Part shown: positions 47,820 through 60,942 of the stretch, in pieces
How the letters are laid out: each line of letters starts with the position of its first letter
Numbering within the stretch: position 1 is the first letter of the stretch
Assembly: GCA_033026295.1 (NCBI GenBank)
Contig: CM065182.1
Location: 18,288,215-18,352,214, forward strand
Direction of reading: 5' to 3'
DNA: 64,000 bases
DNA from: Channa striata
Lineage: Eukaryota > Chordata > Actinopteri > Anabantiformes > Channidae
Program-made: the position numbers and the translations under genes
The notes under the pieces: model-generated
Told to the model about the DNA's origin: nothing
Seen by the model: only the letters and a program-made list of their open reading frames with translations
The model's database searches: none

Positions 47820-50800
47820 AGAGAGAGAGAGAGATAGGGAGACAGAGCACGAGCGAGTGAACAAGCGAGAGAGAGAGAGAAAGAGAGCACAACAGCCTGT
47901 ATGATGGAGGACTGCTGTCTTTTGAACAAATAGGATCACAGAATGGACGAAACAAACGGCATGAGAGGGCTTTACCCGACACTGTTAGAAAGATCCTTAT
48001 TAATGCACAGCAGATCTGCACTAAAACTTGGAACTGAGTACCGGCTCCCAAAATTAGAAAAAACACTCATTAGGTTATCGTACAGTTTGCCGAAAAGGTT
48101 ATAAGGTGGGGATGGGGGCGGAGGGGAACAAAACAATTTTTACTGAATTTTCTTTTTTCATGTTTACACTTTGTAGTACGCTTCTTTTTTGAAGAGGACC
48201 ACTAAAAACAGGACAATGTGACATATTGTGTGTAGATCAGTCAGATTGTTTGTTTTGCAATTCTGTAAATAGCTGCTAAGCAATATTCCAGGCTAGATAG
48301 TGATGTAGTGTTTACACAAACATCTAAGGAAATAAAAACCCAACATCATCAGTAAATCTGGAACAAAAAGTGATCAAGCTCACAGTTAGCTGGGTGAGAC
48401 TAAAGACGAGCTTGGGACCTCATTGGTTCCCGTAATCCTGGTCAGGCATGCAGTTTCGAGTCCCTCAGATTCTTGTTGTACGTGAAGTCTGAAGCCACCA
48501 ACACGTCTTCAAAGCAGAGCTCTAGGTTCTTTTCACAATGTTTGAATAACAGCACCCCCAACTTCTTTTAAAAAATCATTATGTTAAATGCATTCCTGAC
48601 CGCCACACACAAGTGGGATCCATAAAGACTTATGTGCCTAAAGGAGTGTTGACAAATTTTTATTTTACTTCTTTTGACATTTTGTGTATGTGTGGGGAGG
48701 TGGGATGGGGGTGAATTCATGTCAAACGTGTTTTTCCTTGTTTTATTGTCTGAGGTCCAAATGCTTTATTTTTATGATCACAATTTTGTAAATTTCAATA
48801 CCAGTAAAGTGTTTTCTCGCTCCCTAATAGTCTCATGAGGTAGCAAAGGCTGCTACACTGTGATTGTCTGCTCAACAGTACAACGGCCAGAGGCATCTCT
48901 AATCGTTCTGTTTCAGTTGCATTAACATTCATCTGACCTGTGTTCACTGTCTGGCATGTGTACATTTGATATTTAACAGTACTAGTGATCTTGACAAGCT
49001 GAGTTAGGTGATTTACAGGATGTACAGAAAAATCTGAAAATGTAGTGTTTTGTTGACGTGAGTGACAGAAGCTTCTGTGAGGGAAAACACAACGTAGGTT
49101 AGGCCACATGTGGAGTTTGTGGCACTTGTACTCTGGTATGAAAGAGATCCAGGTTGGTGATGGTTTTTGAGGTAGAGCACAGCTGGTAGTGGTTTTGCAG
49201 ACTCTCACAGTATTGTCAATTCAATGAACAGAGTAGGACCACGGTTTTTGTTCCATCCACAGTCCACTGATTAAAGGATCTTGTCAGATGCATGGTTCAC
49301 TCTCTGGCTCTGAGTAAACTTGAGCCACCTTTAATTGTGACTCATCTGTGGTGTTAAACCAGCTTGTTAATCGTTCCTGTCACTGCTAGTTTCAATGCCC
49401 CCTCATATTTTAATAGAATAAAAGTTCTCTTAGACAGTAGTTTTATGGGTAGAAGATTGTTTAATGGTAGAAGCTGCCAGGAAAGTCATTTCATGGATGT
49501 ACTTTCTGTGACAACACATGAAAACAGTTGTGTATAAAAATGAAAATTGGCATACGTATCCCCAGGATACTGTTAAACTCTGTATCTTCTTTATATGTTG
49601 GCATATACTTATCATAAAAAGGCTGTTGGTCATCCCTGTTAACATTTTTACACAAAGCATAGTATTTATGTTTTGGAAATAGGTTTTTCCAATTTTTGGT
49701 AGACCATGTTTTTCTGTTCTCCATGTCAACATGTGTCCTTTGTGTTTGATAAACAGTAATTAATGTTATGCAGTCAGGCAACCTAATATCTAGGATCTAT
49801 GGATAACTAAGTAATCAGTAATATTTTGGGACATACATCATAGACATTTAAAAATGGGATCAAATCGATGGGACTGATCAAACATAATTCATGCAACCCA
49901 GTTCACTTGACAGAAGCAGAGATGGACCGGTATTCTCAGGTCTCTCTAAGCTCATTTTCAAACAACTTTTCTTCAACTGACACTAATCGAGGCAAAATTT
50001 TAAACCTTGTAACTTGATTTTAGAAACTAGTGGCTGCCTCAAAGAGAAACTCATTTAAACACAATGGCTGGCTTTGGAAAATGCTTGACAGTAATGTTAC
50101 CTAAAACAATTATTACTAAAAGTGTCAATAACACAGGAAACCAGCAGTCCAGATTGTATGGTCCTCAGTGGGATTTTTCCATCCTTTTTTTAAGCAAATC
50201 CTCCGTATCTTTCTCATACAGTATTGCCTCATTGGTCCTACATCAGGTTAATTTTTGTATGTAAACTCACATTCAGATTAAAGCTGCACTGTTAGTTTTG
50301 TCCCTTTGGAAGAGCATTTGTGCTCAAATATAAGAAGTCTCCTATGCATTGCACAAGTTTTTTTTTGTTTCCAGAAGTCACACTGAGTAAGTTATGTCAA
50401 CAATAACAGGAACAAGTATGGGCCCTGTGAGCATTGACCATAAAACTGACAACCATACAGCAAGTAGCCTGCCATTATGTTCATAACTCTGTCATACACA
50501 AGCCTTTTCTACTAGTATGTGCAGTTATTTTAAAATAGGGGGTAAGCAATTTGGATGTTTGAAATATTTGGCTGGTAAACGAATTGCAGCATTGTATGAT
50601 GACAATTTGTAATGCATTCCCATGAATATTCATTTAGGCCCTGAGGTATAACTGCCATGTTAGTTGCATCACCAATGCCAACAAAAGTGCCTTCTGTTTG
50701 ATCACTAGGCCTTGAGCCAAAGACGAGCAACAGTAACAGCCTTGTAAAATGAAGAATGCTTACTGCAACAGGCACTTCTCCTTGCCTTCCTTAACATGTA

Positions 50801-52648
50801 ATCTGATAAATTGGACATTCCAAAAAGTTTTAATATTCAGTAAATGTGCAAACATCCATTCAAGAATCGTCAGACAAAAATCCTGTCAACCAATGGCTGT
50901 TCCTTTTTTCTTTCTTCAACTCCACTATACGTCTTTTTTTTGCCTAGCTAGGACACGTTTGTTAGCTAACAATACACTCTGTTTAAACTACATGATTATA
51001 ATTTTCTTTTTCATCAGTAATTATACCCTTTAGCTGTGTAGACTGTTAAAATTCTGGGTTATTTTAGGAAAGAAATAAAGTTGAGGGGTTGGAGGGCTAA
51101 GAATCCATGTGTCAGCATCAAATGTTTATTAGGTTTGTTTTTGGAGGAAAACTTAACTGGGTTTGCTTCTGTATTGCCAAATATGTTTTAAAATGCTGTA
51201 TTTTCTTACATGGGAAAGTGTTACATGAATGGTAGGAGGGTGCGAAAAAAAGTTATGTTTAAATCCAACTTACCTTAAGGGAAAACTGTGGAAAAGGTTG
51301 ACATGAGAACATTTTTAAATTGTATCACTGTCATGTGGAAATGATCTACCATTAAAACATTCCCTCTGAAACTACCCGTCAGTTTAAGTTATTTGAATGA
51401 ATTGAAGTGCTGTAAACTAACCTCATCTGTATGAGGATTTGTGTTGACTTAAATGCAAAGAAGCCACTGACTTTTTTATATAAAAAATGTCTGAAACACA
51501 CACAAAAAAAAAAAAAAAAACACACCCAACTAGTATATACTTGAAGGAAAACCGAAGCAGAGTCTGAATAATCAGTATTTGTCCAGCTGTAACACAAAGG
51601 TCAATCGTGTGATGAAAGTGAAGAGTCGCGCTGCAGTCACGCCACTGCCTACAATCAACACATAATTTAACCCTTAACTTGTAGGTTGGGTTTTTGGAAA
51701 CATTTAGTCACAGTAATTTGAGTAAACTGGACGCTCTTGGAATGCAAAGTATTCTTCATTGTTCTCTACAAGGCTGCAAAAGTTTTAAGGAATGTAAGAA
51801 AATGTTTAAAAAAACAATACAGTATCCATATTAAGTACATGTTTTCTCTTTAATAGATTGATTCATATCAAAAGTTACTTCATTCTCTGTTCATTTTCAT
51901 ATACAAAATTAAAGCTCTGTTATGATTCGATTCAGCTCTGTAATTCACATCCCATGTATAAAGTATGCGAATACTTAAAAAAAAAAAAAAAGCTAAATTC
52001 AAAATGTTTAAGTTGCTCAAACAAAAAAAAAAAAAAAAACTTTTACAGAAAACGTTTCCCTGAATACAAAAAAGCAAAATAGAGGAGCTGGTGCTAGTGT
52101 GGTAACTTCTTTCCATTTTTTTTGCAATGTGCTTAGTCTGTCATGTGACCTCCCTTTACCTGTCTGCAGGGATGGTCGAGGTAATCACTTATGAAGCACC
52201 GACTTGGGTTGATCTGACCTTTTCATGACAGCAATTGTAATGCACCACCTCACAGATGTCCACTAACATATCATGTTATAATTGAAAAAAATCCTCCTCT
52301 TTCCTCAGGTGCATCCAATGGCATCATAACACAATAATAATTCTTATTACGAAAAGGTAACTCCAACATTAATTAATCACAAATACAAATTAAATATGAA
52401 AATGGCTCATATGTTCTGCAGAATGTGCGGATGACTGTAAAAACCCTGATTATAGTGTTGGTGTTGTGTTGATACATGCAGATTACTGGAGAGCATAGTT
52501 AAAATGTGTTTTCATGGTGATTTGAATTCAACACTTGAGCACAAACTGATCATTTCAAATGAGATGTTTTACAGCGCATGTAAGAAACTGACTGACTTTA
52601 CCAGCATTGTTCCTGGATGGGACTGGATGCCCCCAGTACTTTCACATC
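47504..52648. other. Convergent vkorc1l1/gusb 3' spacer
   Basis: This is 5.1 kb between the two stop codons. Plus-strand AATAAA hexamers (for example 48331-48336) could end vkorc1l1 transcripts, and a minus-strand ATTAAA at 51852-51847 could end gusb; neither is certain. Homopolymer A runs occur near 51508, 51979 and 52024. Short open frames here show no recognisable domains. I see no further gene. Confidence 0.5.
47770..47834 (+). repeat. Compound (TG)n-(GA)n microsatellite
   Basis: About 37 bases of TG, an interrupted GCGCGC, then a GA run. It lies about 270 bp after the vkorc1l1 stop and so is probably transcribed in its 3' UTR. A second GA run follows near 47868-47884. Confidence 0.95.
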
Positions 52649-55600
52649 TCATTGTGAGCAGGGGAACTTGGTCCAAGGAGGAAGTCTGCCTGTTTCATTT
52701 GCCAGTTTCCAGTATCTGTCCCTCAGGATAAATGCTGCTGCTTTGGGCTGCCTCTGCCTGGTGAAAATACCTTTCTTGTTCCCCACCACACGGAGGACTC
52801 CTGCAGAGACAATAAACAGGATGCGGAGACAGAGGGGCCTTTTGTCAGGTCAATGTGCTTATTGTGTAAAGGGGCCATGTTTCACTTTTTTTTAAAAATT
52901 AAATTTTACTGTCGTGATGATGCGGATTAGGCCATTACTTCTAAACAATGAGCTAAACATATATATGTTAAATCACTCAAAAACTAAGTCACTCCTGAAC
53001 ACGTGAGACAATCCTGTTAATTTCCATAGTTTTTCATTCTGCTTCCTACTGGCATCCATCTACCGTGAAAGTCATAGAAGGTTCTTCTGTTTTGGGCACA
53101 CACTCCCACCACTACTGTTCTTGTAAGGACAAGTTAAGGTCGGCATGCCACGCAGAAAGTGTTTTTCAGCTGTGACGGAAAATTGACTTTGTTGTTTTTT
53201 TCCAAAGAACAAACACATGAGACAACAGTGGATAAAGTCTGTTATGGCTTCTGCTACTGCTTTCATCTGTTCACCACACCTCACAGCCTGTTTTTGCAGC
53301 CTGCCTCCGGTTGATGTAACTCTAGTCAAGTTAAACTGGTATTCTGGCAATGACTGCAAATGATTGAGAAACAGAAAGTATGAAGAACAAAACAAAAATT
53401 GCTATCACCAGAATTATTGGTCCTTATTGCCAACAGGTTTTAACAATGCACATGTGATACAAAGCACTAACCGAATTTAACATTTTCCCATGTAAAAAAA
53501 TAAATAAAAATCACCCTTTCTACATTCACACTTCTCCCCCAGATGGATGGGTGAATGCAAATAGATATTTTACTAACATAGAATTAAACTTCTAAGGCTT
53601 GAAGGATGTGAGCACGAGTCTACCTTTAGCCTCCTCAGCATCAGGTGTTTAGTGTAGGTCGTTTATGCTCACTGTGCGTATAAACTGGAAGAAAGAAACT
53701 GGATGTTGTGATCTGCAGCTGTGGTACCTTGTGCAGTCATGAAGTCAGCAAAGTTCCAGATGAGTTCACCAATAACATACTGCTTCCTCTTCTGGTCAAA
53801 CACATCGTGGTAGTTCTGCAGAACCACCTTCTGGTACTCCTCGGTAAACATGAGGGGTGGATCCTGCGAAGACACGATCCAGTCAAACTCTACATTATGA
53901 TTATACAGTTGGTCACAGGGCTATTCTTATATTTAGTAGAATGATGACATGAAAAGGACAATTTCTTATTACAATTTGAATTATATACTTAACAAAATCT
54001 AATTACAATTATTAAATTTGAGCAAACTGAGCAAATTTTCAGTTAACCATTCTCAAAAAGTACATCCTTTTGCAGCTCTTCTCAATATAATCTCCATATT
54101 ATTTCTTGAGTCGGTGGGATTTACATTTTTAAACGTGTTCGAAAACACAGGTGTAGCTTTAGGCTGTAGGTTAATGGTAACTAGCATAATATCCACACTG
54201 CCATTTTTCCTCAGAAGGATGTTTAAAATTGTTTCGAAACCAAAAGTACAAACGTTAATTCACCTTATTTGTGTTGCTAAATTGCTGCATCTGTTCAAAG
54301 CAGCTAAGCCCTTACACTGCCGAAAGAATGTGTGTCTCGACACGAGAAAATTAACAGAGCATAATATGAAAGGACAGACGACATTCCTCATATGCTATAT
54401 ACTGTCATTTCGCAAAGCCCTGTACACTGTATAAATAAACTGAAAAAAAGCAGTTTTTTAGCTGTGCATGACCATGTCAGTGTTACAATCACAAAATTAA
54501 AATGTGTGCTGATTTTGGTTTATCAAAATGTGAAATGAAGCACAGCCTTAACATCTTCCAGAAAATAAGTATAATTGATTGATGCAACACAGTCATTCTC
54601 ATTTATTGTGAAAGTGTATAAATCCTCACGCTGTGAAGACCCGGCACCACATCTGCTCCATATTCACTCTGGATGATGGGTTTCTGGTACTTTTGATACC
54701 AGTTCTCAAACTGAGTCTTGAGCTGAATGGGGATCACCTCCAAGTGGCCTGGATCATGGTACCAGGAGAAGTAGCTGTTCACACAAATTACATCCACAAA
54801 GGGAGCCTGGGGACAAGACAAAAGACAAGGATGCTTTTCAGTGTGCCCCTATCATAACGTTCAACCCTATTTGATTAACATCAACATAAATGGTTTCTAT
54901 AACATACAGGCCAGAGTTTTATTGTTACATCGTTGTAAATGGAAATGATGGTGGTTTCACTTTGCTTAATGACCAGAGAAAAATGGCTGCAGTTTGTCTG
55001 TGGCTGCAAAATAATAAGAGCTACAAATATTGCCTTCAAAGATATTTCTCAGAGCAGAGGAATGTAAAAAACTCTCAGACATGTTGTTGCCTCAGGCATC
55101 AGTCAACAACAGCTTCAGAATATCAACAGACCGACCTCTGAAGGACGCCTGACTAACTTGCCTTTTACTCAGCCTTTTTTTTTTTAATCAGGCACTTTAT
55201 CTACTTGAGTAGAAACCACTGTTAACGTTTGAAAATATTCAAACCAGGGTCACAAAGAATGAAACCAAGAATATTTGTTGTTCTACAAGAGGCAGGACTA
55301 ACACAGGGAAAGTCACTTGTTACTTGTGTGCACACATCACGCAACAAATAAATCAGATTCTGGAAGCAGTTGTAAGTTCTTCTTTTTATGCTGGTACACT
55401 CACAAATTGAATAAAACCAAAATTTACTTGTTGAAGTATATAACTATGTAATCACGACAAAAGATCATCTTGTATTTCAGTCATGAAGAGTTAAATATTA
55501 CGAAAAAATAAGAATAAATAAGTTATCAGAATTAAAATGATTGCTATCAGGTCTACACTGATCAGGCACAACAATAAATCCACCTTAGTCTCGAAGTTGT

Positions 55601-58600
55601 GGTAGACTAGGGAACTCGGAGATGCACTGTGTTTCCTGACACCTGTTGGCCAGGGCCAGCATTAAATCCTGCCTATGCTCAATCCGCTCCACATCAACCG
55701 TGCAGGGAGTTAGATCTCTACATCACTGGAGGAAGTTGAGGAGTAAGCACTGAACATATGCACAGTACTCCTTAACTAAAAACAACAGCAGAAAAACTTG
55801 TAATGCTCCAGTATTTTTAGGGTTAAACTCACCCCTTTGTCCCTGGCATAGTTACTGTCTGTGATAAACGTGACAGGCCGGGTGGGGTCTAGAGTTTTCG
55901 TGTGTTTTATCACAGTCCTGTAAGAAAAACAAAAATTTAATTCAAAGATACTGTGGTTCAGTATTGTTCACAAACACACAACATACTCATTTAACTTGAA
56001 GAGCAAGTGATTTTGGGCAGGACTAGTATTTGTCTGCCCTGTTTGTTTCCCTGGGTTACTGAGCTCAGGTGAACTGTGTTCAAGGCAGATTTGTTATTAT
56101 TCTTATTTCATATTCAGAGTCAAGGGATAGTAAAGGAACCTCATCTGTCCTGCAGACTATTTACTAATGATTCACATTTTTCTTGTTTTCTCATGATGGC
56201 ATGTTTTTTTTCTTGTTCTCTACTCTTAACTATCAAATAATGAGGAAAATGCCAAGAAAGAAATGTCAAATTTTGAAGCACAAACAGGGCAAGATGGGGG
56301 TTAATGAAATGAGTAAACGAATATCAATCATCATTTTGGGCACTTGTCACTTTATGAATAATTGAATTAGTGGATCCATCAGTGTAGTGCTTCACACAAA
56401 GCAAAATGATCAATACTTACTTGAAATAGTATTCAGCAGGGGGCATCTCTGCAGCTGGCTCATTGGCTACAGACCACATGACCACAGAGGGGTGGTTCTT
56501 GTCTCGACGTACAAGCTCCTCCATGACAACCAGGTGATGGGTGAGGGAAGCATTTTTAAAACTACGGCTAGATGACGAAGGAGTAAAGGCACAACATGAT
56601 CCATCCATCATCTCAGGATACACCAGCACACAAGGCAAAGCTAACACATAGCAACATCCGTAAGGAAGAAGGGTGATGACTCACCTGACATCTGTTTACC
56701 AGATTAAATGAATAATTTCTTCTAATATTCACATTCACTTGAATTATTGACAGAGTCTAATGTCTAAGTTCGTGGCCAGCATTACATTTTTCCAGGCTGA
56801 CCCGTGTTCATGACAACAGTAAAACCACCAGGGTCCAGATGAATTCCCAAAGCCTGCTCAACAGAGAACAAGCATTTAGCTTTTACCTCGTTGAATCTGG
56901 TCTCTGCTCTCTGAACTACTGATAAATCCCTCTCCATCTCTCCAGCCCCAGTGCATTCAAAAAAACTTACATTTGAACACTTATTTTTGCGAGTGAAACG
57001 CTGGCACTGAGGAACACTGGCTGTAGTGAGGATGTGACAAAAACCAAACTTTGGCATCAGTGGTGTGTTTAATGGAACTCTATTTTACTCGAGTACAAAG
57101 ATTTAAATGGAAGACTTTATAGAGTTGAAATAAAAATAACTAATTGGTTATTTTTTAAGATTATTTAGCTTTTAATGTAACATCAAACATTCAGTTTTGT
57201 TTTTTTTTTTTTATCACTCGAAGCAGTAGCACTTACATGTCTTTGATGCCCACCCCTGGACACTCATCTATCACCACAATGCCATGGCGGTCACACATCT
57301 GCAGGATCTCCTCAGCATAGGGGTAGTGACTGGTGCGAAACGAGTTGGCCCCCAACCACTTGATTAAGTTAAAGTCCTTGACGATCAAGGGCCAGTCCAA
57401 CCCTTTACCTCGGATCTACCACACAGGATGAACACAGGATGGATTTACTGAAGTTGATTCACTTCCTTAGGTACATTAAGAGAGAGCAAAATTTGCAGCT
57501 TTTTGTCAGAGATGTTGGCTTTACTTCCCTTTAGCAGTACTCACATCAGAGTCCTCGTGTTTATTGACACCGTGGAAATAAAAGGGCTTGTTGTTGATGA
57601 GGAACTGGGTGCTGGTAACATTAACAGTGCGGATGCCAACTGGTAGAGTATACACATCTTCATAGTTTGATTTCCCATCGGCTGCCACTAGGCGTACCTG
57701 GGTGTGGAAGTTTCATAGAACATCAGAAACCTACTTCTTGATAAATCCTCAGCTCTTTCAACATATCCATGTATATAAAGGTTTTGGAAAATTACCCAAC
57801 AACTACAAAGATTGAGGAAGCTCATTCCTACATAAGATAAAACATCTCAGTGAAACAACTCAATGAGTTTTTGTGTTGACTCATTTCTTTCTTTCTACAA
57901 AACATACATTTGTGATGAATCCTAAATTAATTCAAATATTAAAGTTATGCTTTACTTAAGTTTGTTTTTTAAACCCTTATTACAAATGGTTGGCCAAGTT
58001 CTAACTCCGCGATAACAAAAATCACTGTGATTAAATACACTAACTTTGCTGATGTTAGCTTAAACAAAAAGGGGAGGATGAAGTCTTGTGATCTTTCAGG
58101 AAGTTCATATTCTGTTCAGCTTGTAGTGGAGGAAGTGTTCACATCCTTTGCTTAATCAAAATCACTTTAAAAACCTTTAAAAAACAGGTTCTGCATTTAT
58201 ATTCTTATGCTAAGATAGACTATGTTTTATATTATTGTTTTAGTCCCCTTATTACTGTAACAGTATTATTCACTCACTGGCCACTTTATTAGGTACACCT
58301 GTACACTCTAATACAATCCAATACAGCAGCTCTGCCATGAATTCTACAATTCATTTTATAAGGTTCTAATTTGTCAGTTTTTAAGTTGGAACTCTCACAA
58401 AGGTGATAATTCAAATATGTATTTATGACTGAGGTCAAAGTGGTTAGTGGAGTTGTACTGGAGGTTATTTAAGAAGAGATGGTTTTTATACTTTTTATAA
58501 GTGTAAAAAAGTTGGATTTGAAGTAGCATGAAAAGAAAATCCTGGGATAAAAAAACAAGTGCCTCAAATGTGTGCTTAGTACCTAAATAATGTGAAACTT

Positions 58601-60852
58601 TGTGCAAAAAGTCACTGACCAATATCTGTTTATTTACTATTAAGACATGTTGTCTTACCTCCATAGAATAGAGATAACCTGGATTTACATGCATCAAATA
58701 AGGCCACCACAGCTTAACATCTGCCACTTTGAGCACACCAGATGGCCCACTGGAGGAGGCCACACAGTGCTTGTCTTTGTCCATCAAAGTGACCTTCAGG
58801 GTGGCTGTGGCAGCACCTTGGACTGTTACTTTGTACATGACTAGACCTGCAGGACAGCGAAAACATCAATGTGGAATAAACACACAAAAACATTACGAAT
58901 GTGGTTGATATGTATGCAGATGATATTCATTCACATCTTTTTTTATAAGTCACCAAATAAATGTTTGTATTATATTTAGTTGAAGTCATTTACCAGTGCT
59001 ATCCAAAAAGTCAGTCACCACAGTGATGTCATCCACATAAGCCTTTGGCGTAGTATACAGCAAGACTGGACGATGTATCCCAGCATAGTTGAAGAAATCA
59101 AAGTAGATGTTTTGCACAAAATAACCATCAGGATACCTGTTGCAATTACAGTTGAAATTACTCACCAACAGGCAACTATACTCTGCAAATGGAAAGTGTT
59201 ACTTGAGGTGTGAACAGAGACAGGTGAACTGCTGACAGGTATAATCTTAAATTGTAAAGACTAAAAACTGTTTAATGTTCAGTGGATCGACATTTAACCA
59301 CCTTCTTAATAAAATAGAAGTCATGATCAAAGTCGCTCATTCATCAATAAAAGTTGTTGAAAAATAACATGTTGCAGCCCAACGCTGAACAGAAAAGGTC
59401 TTAAAAAAACCAACAAAATATTACTTTTTTTGAAAACCTTTCGCATTAAATAAGAGTTTTTACATTTTGGGGTTGTCCATGTGCTGGATGATTCCTGGAG
59501 GAAGCGTCTCTAGAGTCAGTGTGTTGTTGACTGCAATGGTGATCCTGCATGGTACAGTTGGGTCCTTACGGATTACACTGCCGATCTCAGCCTCAAAAGG
59601 AAGGTGCCCCCCTTCGTGTTCTGTCACTTTCACCCCATTCACCCACTGCAAAAGTAGGGACAGTAATTCAGTAGAAGCCTTGTCCCAGTAATTAGGTGTA
59701 GGTGAGTACTTACTTAATTGAACACGAGCACAACGAATACGAGCACGGATTAGATCTGCTTCATTAATTAGTGATATACAGTATTACGTGTCTTTGATGG
59801 GAGTTGATTGGGAAGATATACACGTTACTCACCACTACTGAATAATAGTGAGCACTTCCCACCCTGAGAACCACTCTCGTTCCCTCATCGGCGATCCAGC
59901 GGGCGGGCACCACCACCTCTCGCTCGTACCACACCCAGCCAATGAAATCTCTTAGTGTGGAGTCCTGTGTGATGTCATTGTAGCTTGCAGGAACTGGCAT
60001 GTCAATCACTGGACCAGACTAAGAACAGGAAAACAACAGTGAAACATTAGTAACAGTAGTACTGCTGTAATCAGTGGTGAGTTTATGGTTAGAAGAATAA
60101 TGCATCTCATTTTTGTTCCTTTGGCAAACTTTTGTATCTCAACTTGGGTTCAATATTACACAAGATAAACTTGAGGGTTTATGGGGTTTGTACATTTAGT
60201 GCCTTGCCACTGGGCATCTGTTTTTTTTTCGTAATATTCTGGGTAAAAATTAACAATCTTAAAAAGGAAAAACATGTATCACCAGGTGGTTGATTAAGAA
60301 TGTTCTGTGCTGCAGAGTGCAAAAAAGACAAAGTCCAAAACTTTCCCTGTAGACTTGTAGGGCCCCAGACTGTACATGTGCAAACATGCTGCCGGGTTAG
60401 TACAAAGATGTTTCATTAACATGATTATTGGTTATATCTGTAAAGGCAAACTGACATGACATTTCATACAAACGGTATTGCTCCAATTATTATCCATTAT
60501 ACTAAGACTAAGTATTTTCCTCTAATATCCTACACGTCCCCTAACGTGGCCAGATTGTGGCTGCACAGTGACACGGTCAGAGAGCAGGGGAGCTGCTGTC
60601 TGTCTGTCTGTGTGTGTGTGTGTGTGTGTGTGTTACCTCCGCCAGACGCCTGCTGAACCAGGCGGACTCGAAGCCCTGCTTTCTGCTCGGGGACTTATCC
60701 GCCCTGAAGTCCCACAGACCGCTCAGGTCCTTCAGCTCCCTGGAGGAGGACTCCTGGGGAAGGAGCATGCCGGTGTCCAGCAGACATGCCGCGTCGAACG
60801 CTGCAAACACACACAGGGCGCGGAGCACCAGGTGCTTCACACACACAAGCAT
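52649..60852 (-). CDS. gusb: Lysosomal beta-glucuronidase
   Basis: GUSB (glycoside hydrolase family 2) removes terminal beta-glucuronic acid from glycosaminoglycans in lysosomes. Twelve coding exons on minus join in frame: 60852-60637, 60018-59833, 59645-59464, 59136-58994, 58846-58659, 57697-57545, 57415-57237, 56567-56421, 55917-55833, 54806-54630, 53863-53728 and 52800-52649. The product is 647 residues (human 651, also twelve exons). A hydrophobic signal peptide lies at about 1-22, then GMLLPQESSSRELK. The jelly-roll and Ig-like parts lead to the TIM barrel. The catalytic acid/base is E452 in WSVANEP and the nucleophile E541 in QSEYGA, one off the human numbers 451 and 540. N-glycosylation sequons include NNTLT and NAS. 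The last exon carries GNKKGIFTRQRQPK. The start is the only ATG placing the signal peptide correctly. Confidence 0.97.
55554..55800. mobile_element. Relic of the TACACTGATCAGG-ended TIR element
   Basis: It starts TACACTGATCAGGCACAACA, matching the ends of the 857 and 18046 elements. The interior GAGATGCACTGTGTTTCCTG and GGCCAGGGCCAGCATTAA resembles sequence I associate with a common teleost element. The right end is not clear. It lies in gusb intron 9. Confidence 0.5.
58271..58390. mobile_element. Fragment of a teleost TIR element (TTATTAGGTACACC end)
   Basis: It begins CACTCACTGGCCACTTTATT followed by AGGTACACCTGTACA, the characteristic end of a very common fish Tc1-like/MITE family. CAATACAGCAGCTCTGCCAT follows. 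The other end is not evident, so it is a fragment. It lies in gusb intron 5 on the gene's far side from exon 5. Confidence 0.6.
60609..60633 (+). repeat. (TG)n repeat abutting the gusb intron 1 donor
   Basis: On the gene strand the intron begins GTAACACACACACA, so the CA repeat starts at the fourth intron base. TCTG repeats follow on the plus-strand left side. Confidence 0.95.
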
Positions 60853-60919
60853 GTTGTGTGAAGTGTCCGACCGGAGAACGCTCAGGAGTCTACGTCCGCC
60901 TGCTTTTCTTCCTCGTTCA

Positions 60920-60942
60920 GTCACATGAGCTGGTCACGTGAC
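60920..60942. promoter_or_regulatory. gusb proximal promoter E-boxes (CLEAR-type)
   Basis: GTCACGTGAC at 60933-60942 is an exact CLEAR (TFEB/TFE3) consensus, about 80 bp upstream of the gusb ATG. A one-off relative, GTCACATGAG, lies at 60920-60929. Lysosomal enzyme genes including GUSB are known members of the CLEAR network, which supports function here. Confidence 0.7.

Noticed and set aside
47665..48066. Thr-His repeat-rich open frames near the TG/GA microsatellite
   Set aside because: They are translations of the dinucleotide repeat, not genes.
48795..49208. 137-codon minus-strand open frame after vkorc1l1
   Set aside because: No known motif or splice context; lies in probable 3' UTR sequence.
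54018..54434. 138-codon plus-strand open frame inside a gusb intron
   Set aside because: Opposite strand within intron 10, no domain match, and composition like surrounding A/T-rich intron.
60853..60924. Longer gusb N-terminus beginning at 60924
   Set aside because: That codon is GTG, and the extension would put charged sequence before the signal peptide.
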